Of a DNA stretch of 64,000 bases, positions 43,313-52,257 are shown one piece after another. A model generated the notes under the pieces. The model did not search any database. It worked only from the letters and a program-made list of their open reading frames with translations, and had not been told where the DNA came from. Every line of letters starts with the position of its first letter. Position 1 is the stretch's first letter. Origin of the DNA: Cafeteria roenbergensis (lineage: Eukaryota > Sar > Bigyra > Bicosoecida > Cafeteriaceae); assembly GCA_008330645.1 (NCBI GenBank), contig VLTN01000070.1, forward strand, positions 62,001-126,000, in the 5' to 3' direction. The translations under genes and the position numbers were made by a program.

Positions 43313-46300
43313 TCAGCAGTCAGCTGACTGGGCGGCCCGGGGCGGCTCGCAAGCGTAGCAGCCAGCGACGTCAACATCGCTGCCAAGGTCTTGCAGCTCT
43401 TTGATGGCCGACTGGACGGCATCGGAGTCCTCGGAGCCGAGCAGCTCGATGAAGAATCGGAACACGCCGCCCGCGCCGGCGCCCCTGGCGAAAACATCAG
43501 CTGCCGATGCCGCGACTGGCTGGATTGCGCTGCTGGTGCTGGCCAGGCCGGACAGCCCCTCGGCGTCGGCGGGGAAGCTCTCAATCTTGGTCATTGAGAG
43601 CCCGAAGCGCGAGAGAATGCTCAGCGCCGCGACAAGCGCGCCTGGCCGGTCCCGGAGGCCGAGCAGCAAGGCGGTCTTGCGGGGTCCAGTCGCTGCAACC
43701 ACGCGACCGGGCACGGCCTGCGGCGGGCGCTGCAATCGCAACAGCGCGAACCGGCCGATTCCGCCGGTGCCCGCAAGCCTGTTGACGATCTTGCGGAGCC
43801 CAAGGCGCTCTGCGGAGAGCGGCGGCGCGACTGCCACGGACACGCCGGCGGACGCCCCCATGCGCGATGCGTGGGCAACGGGGGGCGGGCCGGCAGCGGC
43901 GACGGCCGCGGCCGCCTCCTCCCCGCTCGCCGTCGGGTGGGCCTGCAGCGGCACGCCGGCGCCCAGCATCGCACGCAGCGCGGCCAGAGCGGGCACCGTG
44001 TCGGCGGCCGCGCAGAAGACGTGCACCACCACGGCGGGAGCGGGAACGCCTCCCGAGCGCTCCACGAGCGCGGCGCCGCCGCTTCCCACCGTCGCCGCGG
44101 CGTCGGCCACCATCGCCAGCGAGTCCACGTCAAGCCCTGGGTGCGCGCAGATGCAGGGGGAGGTGCTGACGGACATTTCTGCCAGGATGCGAGGCCTGGG
44201 CTCGAGCGCGCCGGCGACGCGGCCGACTCTGGCCAGCTCGCTAAGCAGCGCTCGCAGCGTGTCGCGGTCCGCCCCGTGCCGGCTGGACTCGAGCTGCACG
44301 ACGGCGGCGTCGGCCGCGCCGGCGCGCAGGGCAGCGAGCGCCGCGGTCGCCGACGCGACCGGCACGCTGGCGACCCCGCACCCCCCGCACAGCAGGCGCC
44401 CCGCCTCCTCGGCGAAGCACCCGGGGGGGCCGGGGTGCGCGACTCGCGGCAGGCGGCCGGTCGGTCCCGCGCTGCTCACAGCCTCGGCGGTCGCGGCCGC
44501 AGCCACGCGCTGCAGAGCCGCCATGGCGGCGGGCGGCAGCGGCGACCAGCTTCCGGCAGAGCCGCTCGCAGAGTAGGCGGAGGTTGCGTCAGTGACCCGC
44601 CGCAGCGCCGCGGCGGCCTGGCTGGCAGTGGCAGGGTCAGTGCGCGAGTCGTCGGCAATGCGGGCCAGCGCCGTGGCGTGAGCCGAGCGAGCCCGGATGG
44701 CCGCCACGACAGCCCGGTCGGCGCTGGTGATGGCCTCCGACGCGGCGGTGACCAGGTCCTCCGCGCACGCGTCGGGCCCGCGCCCGTCGGCGACCTCCTG
44801 CGCGCGCGCCCCCTCCGCGGCCGCCAGGTGGCCCGCTCGGCAGAGCGCCTCCGCGGAGGCCGCCGCCTCCCCGGCGCCGTCGCCCCCGGGCGGCGGCGAG
44901 GCGGCGCCGTCCCTGTCAGCGGCAGGGTTGGCTGTGGCCGCCTCGTACGCCGCGCGCGCCGCCGCCGCCATGCGGGCCTCCGCGGGCTGCCGGCCGGTCC
45001 ACAAGCGCTGCTGGGCCGCGCCCTGTGCCGCCAGCATGTCCAGCCCGTACACCACCTCGCACCCCGCAGCGGCGGCCTGCGATGTGAGGGCCGTGTCCCG
45101 GGGAATGTAAGCCGCCTCGACCACGGCAGGCAGCGACGCCAGCAGCGACGGCGGCAGCTCCACCTTGGCCGCCGCGGGCACCGTGGAGACCACGCAGGCG
45201 AGCGGGACGGCGCAGTCTTGTAGGGAGGCGAGCGGGGAGGCGCCGGCCGCCTCGGCCACCGCCCTTGCGCGGTCGGCGGTGCGGTTCCACAGCTGCACGC
45301 GCAGCCCCAGCGCGCGGAGGGCAAACACGGCGGCGCGAGCCGTTCCGCCCGCCCCGATCACCAGCGCGAGGGGCGCGGCCGGGGCGGGGCTGCGGCCGCC
45401 GGACTCTCTGGCGTCCGCAGCGGCGCCGGTGCTGGCGCCGGTGCCGACCGCGACCGCGTCGAGAGTGACACGGCCGCGCCTGCGAAGGGCGGCGGCCAGC
45501 GGCAGCGCGATGCCGATCCAGTCCGTGTTGTGGCCCACGAGCAAGCGGGACGACGCGCCGCCGGGCACGGGCGCCACCTCGCGAACAGCCACGGTGTTAA
45601 CGGCGCCGATTGCCGCCGCCTCGGGGCCCAGGGCGGCCAGCAGCGGCCCGGCCAGCCGTTCCTTGAGCGGGATGGTGACGGACGCGCCGCCGAACTCCGG
45701 CCGGGCCACCACGCGCGCCACGGCGTCGACGTCCTCTGTGTCCTCGAGCGAGTAGGAGTGCGGGAGGGCGGCTGCGGCGAAGGCCGTGGAGTGCATCGCG
45801 GGGGAGGGCGAGAGACGAATGGGGCTGCCGAAGAGGCAGAAGCTGGCTGGGCCGGCCGCCGCGCCCAGGGAAAGGCCGAGCGACGCGCGGTGGCGCTGCA
45901 GCTCCGGCACGGTCAGCTGGCCGGGCGCAGCAGCGCTGGGAAGGAGGTCCGACGTCGCGGGCGTCAGGACGGAGTTGGCCACGCGGGAGGCGCGGCCGCG
46001 CGCGCCCATAGCGAGGAGGATGGCGGGGCGGCCTGCCGCTGCGGCGAGTGGCTCGCAGGCGGCGCGGAGGCTGTCGACGTCGGCGGCAGTGCGGGCGAAC
46101 GTGACGAGCTTCACGACGTCGGCGCCTCGGCCGGAAGGATCGAGGTCCTCGGCCAGCCCTGCCGCGAAGGCTTCCCGCAGCTCCGACGGCGTGGGCTGCG
46201 TGGCCGGATCCGGCCAGTGCCGGGACACAATGACACGGCAGCGCCCCTGCCCCGCTCCCCCGCCGCCCCCACGCGCCGCCGCGAACACGGCCTCCACCAG

Positions 46301-49300
46301 CTCCGGCGCGAAACCGCGCTCGACGTCCACGAACTCTGCGCCCGCAGCCACGCCCGCGCACAGGAGGGCGGCGGCCGCGGACTCGCTGCCAGCGAAGCGC
46401 CCGCCCTCGGCGGCGGAGCGGACCGTCCAGACGACGGGCAGCCCGGGGCAGGCGCGCCGCACGCGGGCCAGCTGGCACACGGCGAAGCGGCGGGCGGCGG
46501 CCTCCAGGGAGGAGGGGTGGACGGCGAAGGTGGAGCCGGCGGCGGTGGCGGCGGCGGCGACGGGCGACGACGGGTCCCATGCGGGGTCCACGCCGCTCGC
46601 GCTGGCTCCGGCCGGACACCCCGCGAAGGGGGCGAGGAGGTCCACGCGCAGCTCTGCTGCGTCGCTGCCGGCGGTAATGGCGCGAATCGCGGCCCTGTCG
46701 GCTGCGGGGGTCGCGACGGCGGCCGGCGCGTCGCCGTCCCCCACGCCAGCGCCAGCGCCAGCGCCAGGGACGGCCGGCCCGAGCAGGAGGCGGCCAGCTC
46801 CGGCCAGGTCTGGCAGGGTGAGCGACACAAAGAACGTTCCCGGAGAGAGGGCCAGCAGCGCGGGGTCGCTCAGCGACTGCGCGAGGGACGGCTCTGCCGC
46901 GGCGAGGGCCGCCAGCTGCTGCGGGGAGGCTGCGGCAGGACCCGGCGCCGGCGCGAGCGACCCCGCAAGCTCGCCGAGGACGCCGTCGAGCGCAGGCTCG
47001 GGCACTCCCGGGATGGCGAGCGGCGAAACCGCGAGGCCTGCGGTGCGGAGCACGGCGAGGGCCGCCTCCGCGAGCGCGGCCCTGGGGTCCGCGGGAGACA
47101 CGTCGTCCCCGCCGCCCAGGTCAAAGGCGGTGGGCGCGCTGGCGGGGTGGTCGGCAGCCGGGTCCACCACCACCGTGTGCGTGGCGCACTGCTCGAAGAG
47201 GGGGTAGCGGCGGCGCCAGACCGCGGCGAAGCTCTCGCCGCCGCCGTACGCTGGCCGCAGGCTGTCGGTGGAGCCTGTGGCGGGGGGCGCGGGGGCTTCG
47301 CCGAGCGGGACGTCGAGGTCGTCCGCGATGGCCGCCGCGTCGCGGTCGAGGAAGAGGACGACGTGGCCCCCGGTGACGGGCGCACCCGCTGCCGCGAGGA
47401 GCTCCCTGGCGGGCTCCGTCTCGACGATGCCGCCCCCACAGGAGATGACCGCGTGCGTGGGGTGGGCTGCGAGCACGTCCGCCAGCACCTCGGTCTCGAG
47501 CCGGCGGAAGCCGTCCCAGCCCGCCGAGGCCACGATCTCGGCCACAGAGCGGCCGCCGGCCGCCGCCTGCACCTCCGCGTCGACGTCGATGGCCACCCAG
47601 CGGCCGGCGAGGCGCCCCGCCAGGTTGCGCGCGAGGGTGGTTTTGCCTGCCCCTCGCATGCCGATGATGAGGACGGAGCGGGACGCGGCCTGGCCCGCCC
47701 TGGACGGCGCGGCGAGCGTGGCCGCGGCGCCCACGGACGTGCCCGGTCCGGCCGCGATGACCGGCACTCCGAAGTCGTTCTCGAGCATGTCCCAAAAGGC
47801 CGGAAACGTTTTCTCCACGCACAGCGGGTCGTCGAGCACCATGGGGGAGAAGGCCGCCGCGGCGGGCGAGGAGGACTCAGCGGCGAGGGCGGCGGGGGAC
47901 GGCGCGGCGGCGGCGACTGCGCGGCGGGCCGTGACGGCGGCCGCCCCCAGCAGGGCGAAGCTCATGGCCACGCGGTGGTCGTCGTAGCAGTGAACGGTGG
48001 CGCCGCTCACGCCGGGGCTTCCCGGGGAGGCGCCGGGAGCGCGCCCCGCGATCTCGATGCCGTCGGCCAGCTCTGCCGCCGCCGCGTTGCACTTTGCCAG
48101 CTCACGCACCAGCGCCCCGATGCGGTCGCACTCCTTGAACCGCTGGTTGCTCACGCCCACGATGGCCGTGCGGTCCTGGCCGGGGGCGGGGCCCGGGGCG
48201 CAGAGCGGACCGAGCGTGGCGGCGGTCAGGAAGGTGTCCGTAATGTCGCCCATGTCCACCTCCCCCGGACACCGCAAGCCCCACCAGCTGGCCAGCCCGC
48301 CCTCGCCCTCCTGCGGAGCAGGCGGCCAGACGGTCGTGGCCGCCTCGTCCCGCTCCACCCGGCAGCCCATCTTGGCAAGCACCTCCGCGAAGGCGGCGTC
48401 GCCCTGCTCGCTGGCGGAGCCGACGCCCTCAATGCGCACGGGCCGGCCGGTGGCTGCGGCCAGGGCCAGCGGGTAGGACGCGGACGACGCGTCGGGCTCG
48501 ATCAGCGCGAAGCCGTCCGCGACGTCCTCCGCAGCTGCGGCTGCTGCGGTGGGGTCGGGCTGCTCGGGGGGCCTGTAGGTGCCCGCGTGGACGCAGTAGC
48601 GGTTGGCAGCGAGCTCGTCCACCTTGGCGCCGAAGCGCCGCATGACCGCCAGCGTCATCCTGATGAAGGGGAGGGACGTCGGCGCCTCCTCGTCCAGCTC
48701 CAGCAGGAGGGTGCCCCCCGCCGGGGCGGCGCAGGGAGCCGCGATGAGCACCGCGCTGACGTACTGGGAGCTGAGCCTCGCGGCCAGGCGCACCGTCGTG
48801 GCGGGGATGCCGCCCCCGCTGAAGAGCAGGGGCGGGCACTCGGACCCCGGCAGCTCGTGGGCCACGCGCGACCCGGCGGCGGCGAGCGCGTGGACGAGGG
48901 GCGCGATCGGCCGGAGCCGCATGCGAGCGTTGCCGTCGAGGCGGGCCACGGGGCGGCCGTCCTCGCGGGCTGGCAGCAGGCACAGCGCCCCGGTGAGGAA
49001 GCGGGCGGCGGTGCCGGCGTTGTTCACCCACAGGGTCGGGACGGCGTCGTCGCCGTCGCCGCCGGCCGCAGCTGAGGCGGCGGCCGACAGCCGAGGCTTG
49101 CCCGCCGTGCCAGTCACCAGCAGGTCACCGCCGCTCCACCGTAGGGACGCCCCCATGGTCTCCAGCGCGGCCATCATCACCTCGGTGTCGTCGCTCTGCA
49201 GGAGGCCCCGCACTCGAGTGGTGCCCTCGGCCAGCCCCGCCAGCAGCAGGACGCGGTTGCTGAGGCTTTTGGACCCCGGGAGGCGCAGCGAGACCGGCTC

Positions 49301-50734
49301 CGCGGGCTCCACCGGCCGCGGGGGGATGCCCACGGCGACGTGCTGCGCGCACAGGCGAGCGAGGAGGCGGTGAGGGACGGCGTGGGCGAAGGGCGGCGAG
49401 CGGACGGATCCCACCTCCTCGAGGAGAACGCACTTGATGGAGACGCTGGCGGGGGCGAGGCGGTCGCCGGCGGACCAGGAGAACCCCGGAGCGGCGCCGG
49501 GCGGGGGCGGGGCAGCCTCCCCGTCGAGCGCCCAGCGCGGGACGTCGGCCGCTCCGCTGGGCGCCTCGGCTGCAGCGGCCGCCGCCGCCGAGTCGTTCTT
49601 CTTGTCGTTGGTCATGAACCGCATCACCTTGTCGACGCGGGCGCGCGCCGGCACGCGGACTGGCAGGCTGTAGGCTCTGAGCAGCGAGCGCAGCCGGCTC
49701 ACGGCTGCGCCGCCGTCCCTGCACGCCCCCATCGCGCGCGCTGCCTCCGCCTCCTTGACCATGCCCACCGCGACGCACTCGCCGTGGAGCCAGTCCGGCG
49801 CCATCACGGCCTCAATGCCGTGGCCGACGGTGTGCCCGAAGTTGAGGATGGCGCGGAGGCCCCCCTCCCGCTCGTCCTCCGTCACGACGCGGCACTTGAC
49901 TGCCGCGGCGGCCGCCACCAGCTCGCCCAGAGCTTCCGGGTCCTTCCTGGCCACGGCGTCCGCGAGCTCCTCGCACCGGCGGAACAGCGCCGCGTCCGCG
50001 ATGGCACCGGCCTTGATGATCTCCGCCATGCCGTTGTTCACCTGCCGCTGGGGCAGCGTGGAGAGGACGGCCATGTCGGCCACGACCGCGCTGGGCTGGT
50101 GGAAGGCCCCCACGAGGTTCTTGCCTCCCGGCGTGTCGAGGCCCGTCTTGCCCCCGATGGAGGAGTCCACCATGGCGAGCAGCGTCGTGGGGACCTGCAC
50201 CACCGGCACTCCGCGCATGAACGTGGAGGCTGCGAAGCCCGCCAGGTCTCCCACCACCCCGCCGCCAAAGGCGACCACCACCGCGGCGCGCGTGCAGCTC
50301 TGCTGCAGCATCCAGTCCTCCATCGCCTCCTTGCTCTCGCGGGTCTTGCTGGCCTCGCCGGGAGGGAGCTGGAACACCGGCGGCGGCGATCCCGCCGACA
50401 TCCACGCGCGGACCGGCTTCCCGGCCGACTTGGCGGCGTCTGCCGCGCCCGCAAACGCAGCAGTCAGCGCATCGCCCCAGAAGCCCCACACCTGCGAATC
50501 CGTGATGATCACAACCTGGCCAGCCTTGGGGCAGAACTCGGACACTGCCGCGGGAACCTGGTGCAGCACATCGGTGCCAACCCGCACAGTGTACGCCCGC
50601 GGAGTGCCAGGGTAGCACACGGCCTCGAACACGCTGCCCTTGGACTGCGGCCTCGCCACGCCGCCCGCATGCGGGGTCGCGGCCTCCGGCCCGGCCGCCG
50701 CGGGCGTGCTTTCGTCGCTGGGGAGCGCAGCCAT
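43313..50734 (-). CDS. AROM pentafunctional shikimate enzyme fused to CM/PDT/ACT-like module
   Basis: Single open frame, 2,473 residues. Domains: 3-dehydroquinate synthase about 25-420 (FGGGVVGDLAGF, DSSIGGKTG, FGHTVGHG); EPSP synthase about 475-990 (LPGSKSLSNR, NNAGTAARFL, DGNARMRLRPI, DDHRVAMSF); shikimate kinase about 1015-1230 (GMRGAGKTT, SCGGGIVE); type I dehydroquinase about 1295-1580 (IVSRHW His, DVVKLVTFA Lys); shikimate dehydrogenase about 1625-1925 (SPSPAMHS, SVTIPLKE, GHNTDW). Together they convert DAHP to EPSP in the cytosol, as in fungal AROM (about 1,600 aa). About 550 extra residues follow: a chorismate-mutase-like helical stretch (about 1985-2085, AIRARSAHATALARIADD), a prephenate-dehydratase-like region (about 2090-2330) and an ACT domain (about 2345-2465, RDRPGALVAAL, MTKIESFP). 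The dehydratase TRF motif reads GRF. The start at 50734 is chosen because homology begins within 30 residues; the open frame continues upstream into the divergent bS21 gene. Confidence 0.93.
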   Translation of the reverse strand: MAALPSDESTPAAAGPEAATPHAGGVARPQSKGSVFEAVCYPGTPRAYTVRVGTDVLHQVPAAVSEFCPKAGQVVIITDSQVWGFWGDALTAAFAGAADAAKSAGKPVRAWMSAGSPPPVFQLPPGEASKTRESKEAMEDWMLQQSCTRAAVVVAFGGGVVGDLAGFAASTFMRGVPVVQVPTTLLAMVDSSIGGKTGLDTPGGKNLVGAFHQPSAVVADMAVLSTLPQRQVNNGMAEIIKAGAIADAALFRRCEELADAVARKDPEALGELVAAAAAVKCRVVTEDEREGGLRAILNFGHTVGHGIEAVMAPDWLHGECVAVGMVKEAEAARAMGACRDGGAAVSRLRSLLRAYSLPVRVPARARVDKVMRFMTNDKKNDSAAAAAAAEAPSGAADVPRWALDGEAAPPPPGAAPGFSWSAGDRLAPASVSIKCVLLEEVGSVRSPPFAHAVPHRLLARLCAQHVAVGIPPRPVEPAEPVSLRLPGSKSLSNRVLLLAGLAEGTTRVRGLLQSDDTEVMMAALETMGASLRWSGGDLLVTGTAGKPRLSAAASAAAGGDGDDAVPTLWVNNAGTAARFLTGALCLLPAREDGRPVARLDGNARMRLRPIAPLVHALAAAGSRVAHELPGSECPPLLFSGGGIPATTVRLAARLSSQYVSAVLIAAPCAAPAGGTLLLELDEEAPTSLPFIRMTLAVMRRFGAKVDELAANRYCVHAGTYRPPEQPDPTAAAAAAEDVADGFALIEPDASSASYPLALAAATGRPVRIEGVGSASEQGDAAFAEVLAKMGCRVERDEAATTVWPPAPQEGEGGLASWWGLRCPGEVDMGDITDTFLTAATLGPLCAPGPAPGQDRTAIVGVSNQRFKECDRIGALVRELAKCNAAAAELADGIEIAGRAPGASPGSPGVSGATVHCYDDHRVAMSFALLGAAAVTARRAVAAAAPSPAALAAESSSPAAAAFSPMVLDDPLCVEKTFPAFWDMLENDFGVPVIAAGPGTSVGAAATLAAPSRAGQAASRSVLIIGMRGAGKTTLARNLAGRLAGRWVAIDVDAEVQAAAGGRSVAEIVASAGWDGFRRLETEVLADVLAAHPTHAVISCGGGIVETEPARELLAAAGAPVTGGHVVLFLDRDAAAIADDLDVPLGEAPAPPATGSTDSLRPAYGGGESFAAVWRRRYPLFEQCATHTVVVDPAADHPASAPTAFDLGGGDDVSPADPRAALAEAALAVLRTAGLAVSPLAIPGVPEPALDGVLGELAGSLAPAPGPAAASPQQLAALAAAEPSLAQSLSDPALLALSPGTFFVSLTLPDLAGAGRLLLGPAVPGAGAGAGVGDGDAPAAVATPAADRAAIRAITAGSDAAELRVDLLAPFAGCPAGASASGVDPAWDPSSPVAAAATAAGSTFAVHPSSLEAAARRFAVCQLARVRRACPGLPVVWTVRSAAEGGRFAGSESAAAALLCAGVAAGAEFVDVERGFAPELVEAVFAAARGGGGGAGQGRCRVIVSRHWPDPATQPTPSELREAFAAGLAEDLDPSGRGADVVKLVTFARTAADVDSLRAACEPLAAAAGRPAILLAMGARGRASRVANSVLTPATSDLLPSAAAPGQLTVPELQRHRASLGLSLGAAAGPASFCLFGSPIRLSPSPAMHSTAFAAAALPHSYSLEDTEDVDAVARVVARPEFGGASVTIPLKERLAGPLLAALGPEAAAIGAVNTVAVREVAPVPGGASSRLLVGHNTDWIGIALPLAAALRRRGRVTLDAVAVGTGASTGAAADARESGGRSPAPAAPLALVIGAGGTARAAVFALRALGLRVQLWNRTADRARAVAEAAGASPLASLQDCAVPLACVVSTVPAAAKVELPPSLLASLPAVVEAAYIPRDTALTSQAAAAGCEVVYGLDMLAAQGAAQQRLWTGRQPAEARMAAAARAAYEAATANPAADRDGAASPPPGGDGAGEAAASAEALCRAGHLAAAEGARAQEVADGRGPDACAEDLVTAASEAITSADRAVVAAIRARSAHATALARIADDSRTDPATASQAAAALRRVTDATSAYSASGSAGSWSPLPPAAMAALQRVAAAATAEAVSSAGPTGRLPRVAHPGPPGCFAEEAGRLLCGGCGVASVPVASATAALAALRAGAADAAVVQLESSRHGADRDTLRALLSELARVGRVAGALEPRPRILAEMSVSTSPCICAHPGLDVDSLAMVADAAATVGSGGAALVERSGGVPAPAVVVHVFCAAADTVPALAALRAMLGAGVPLQAHPTASGEEAAAAVAAAGPPPVAHASRMGASAGVSVAVAPPLSAERLGLRKIVNRLAGTGGIGRFALLRLQRPPQAVPGRVVAATGPRKTALLLGLRDRPGALVAALSILSRFGLSMTKIESFPADAEGLSGLASTSSAIQPVAASAADVFARGAGAGGVFRFFIELLGSEDSDAVQSAIKELQDLGSDVDVAGCYACEPPRAAQSADC

Positions 50735-51045
50735 GGGTTCAGCTGTGACGGCGCCGCGGATTTTCGCGCCCGCAACTTGAACGAGGCGGGTCACTCGGGG
50801 GCCGAGGACACGTCCGCTCGGCACCTTGCGGCGGCGGAGGCGACTGCACGCGGGCTCCCGTTCGAGGGGGCGGCTCGCGACGGAGTGGCTCCCGCGCCCC
50901 GGCGCGCGCGCGGGGCCCGCATCCGCGGCCACGCAGTTGCCTCGCATGGCAGAGCCGCGCGTCGCGCGCAAGGAAGGGCAAAGCAGGCGGCGCTTGGCCG
51001 ATCGCGCCCCGGCCGGCAGAGGCGGCGGCGCTGCACTGCTGGGAC
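50735..51045. promoter_or_regulatory. Divergent promoter, AROM fusion (-) / mitochondrial bS21 (+)
   Basis: 311 bp between start codons of two housekeeping genes transcribed in opposite directions. No core element is recognised. One GGCAGAGC octamer lies at about 50948-50955. Confidence 0.5.
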
Positions 51046-51753
51046 ATGGCCCTCGCCCGCCTGGCCTGCGCCGCCCGCCCGGCCGCGTGCGCTGCTCGCG
51101 CCGCGGCTGTGCCGCGCGCGGCATCAGCCTTCGCCGGCGCCCCGGTGCGGGGCCTCAAGGTGTTCGTCAACGACGTGAACGCAGTGTCCGCCGTGCAGGA
51201 GGTGAGTCCTGCGGCCGGCGCCTGCGCCCTGGGACTGGCGGCGCGCGCGGGCTGGCGCGCCCGTCGTCGACGCCCCGCAGGCGCGGCTCTGCGCACGGCG
51301 GGTGCTGCTGCCTGGGCGAGTTATCGGCCGGCCCTTGCCCTCTGCGGCGTGCTCCGTCCCTGCTTCTGCCGCCACCCCCCCCGCTCGGGCACTCTCCCGC
51401 CCCGCCGCGACGCTGCCCGCAGGCCAAGGTTGACTTCCGCGCCAAGCAGGGCGTGAAGGACATCAACAAGCGCAAGCGGGAGAGCCGGGTGAGTCCTTGC
51501 GGCCCAGCGCGGCGAAACGGCGGGCTTCCATCTCGCGATGCCGCGGCGCCGTCGTGCCGCAGTCCCCGGGGCCAAGGGGCGATTCCGCGTGTGCGTTCGA
51601 GTGTTGTGGGCCCGGCCGTCGCAGTACTACATCAAGCCGACGAAGCAGCGCGAGGGCGCGCGGTCCAACAAGACGTTTTACACGGGCGTGCGCGAGGTGG
51701 AGACTGTCATGGCCCGTGTGCTGGACGAGCACAAGAACGTCGGCTTCGGATAA
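51046..51753 (+). CDS. Mitochondrial small-subunit ribosomal protein bS21m
   Basis: Three exons, 51046-51201, 51423-51488 and 51625-51753, all phase 0, giving 116 residues. Each junction uses GTGAGT and CAG. The first 34 residues are Ala/Arg-rich without acids (MALARLACAARPAACAARAA), a mitochondrial presequence. The core LKVFVNDVNAVSAVQE / KDINKRKRESR / YYIKPTKQR follows the bacterial bS21 pattern (VRVxVNENEPxxxALRRF … RRxxYxKPSxxR), a protein at the platform of the small subunit near the mRNA exit. About 35 residues beyond the usual end (TFYTGVREVETVMARVLDEH) form a C-terminal extension. Lysines and arginines dominate as expected for a ribosomal protein. Confidence 0.85.
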
Positions 51754-52257
51754 GCGCGAGGGCGCGAACTAGGGGCGGAGCCGCCAGTCCCTGAGTTGCG
51801 CAGTTCATAGTTGGTTGTGTTTTTTTTTTGGCGAGAGCGGCGTCTCCCTGCCTCGGAGCCCTTGCCGCCCCCTCCCCCGCGCGCCCCCGCGCCTGACAGC
51901 GCGGCCCGGCTGCGGGAGGTGACGGTTCCCCGGGACCCTGGCTTGCGGCGTGCGGGGCAGCGGCCCGCGCTCGCTCGAGCGGGCGCCCGGTTCGGATGTG
52001 TGGCTTTGCGAGGCGCGAACTGCTGTCCAGGCGTCGTTGGCATCTCGACCGGCAGATTTGCCGCCACGCTCACACCTCTTCAACGGCCCAGCGCGGCCCA
52101 CCCCGCCGCCCCCCCGCCCCCGCTTCCGCTGAACTCTCACGGGGGGAGGCCCAGCGTCCCTTTGCAACACCCACCGGGCGAGCCACCGGTGCCGGGGCAC
52201 CCGCTGGCACCCTCGCGCACTCACCGCTTCATCCTTTGATTCGCTTTCCGGCCCACC
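51754..52257. other. Intergenic region, bS21m to Enhancer of polycomb
   Basis: No gene is seen. A 10-base T run lies at 51820-51829, about 70 bp after the bS21m stop. The rest is C-rich and presumably holds the bS21m 3' end and the next promoter. Confidence 0.45.

Noticed and set aside
45530-49075. 1,181-codon open frame antisense to the AROM gene
   Set aside because: Composition (Gly/Arg/Ala/His) is typical of the reverse complement of GC-biased codons; the opposite strand encodes five recognisable enzymes.
50735-51124. 130-codon N-terminal extension of the AROM fusion
   Set aside because: Runs through the divergent promoter into bS21m exon 1; dehydroquinate synthase homology starts after the ATG at 50734.
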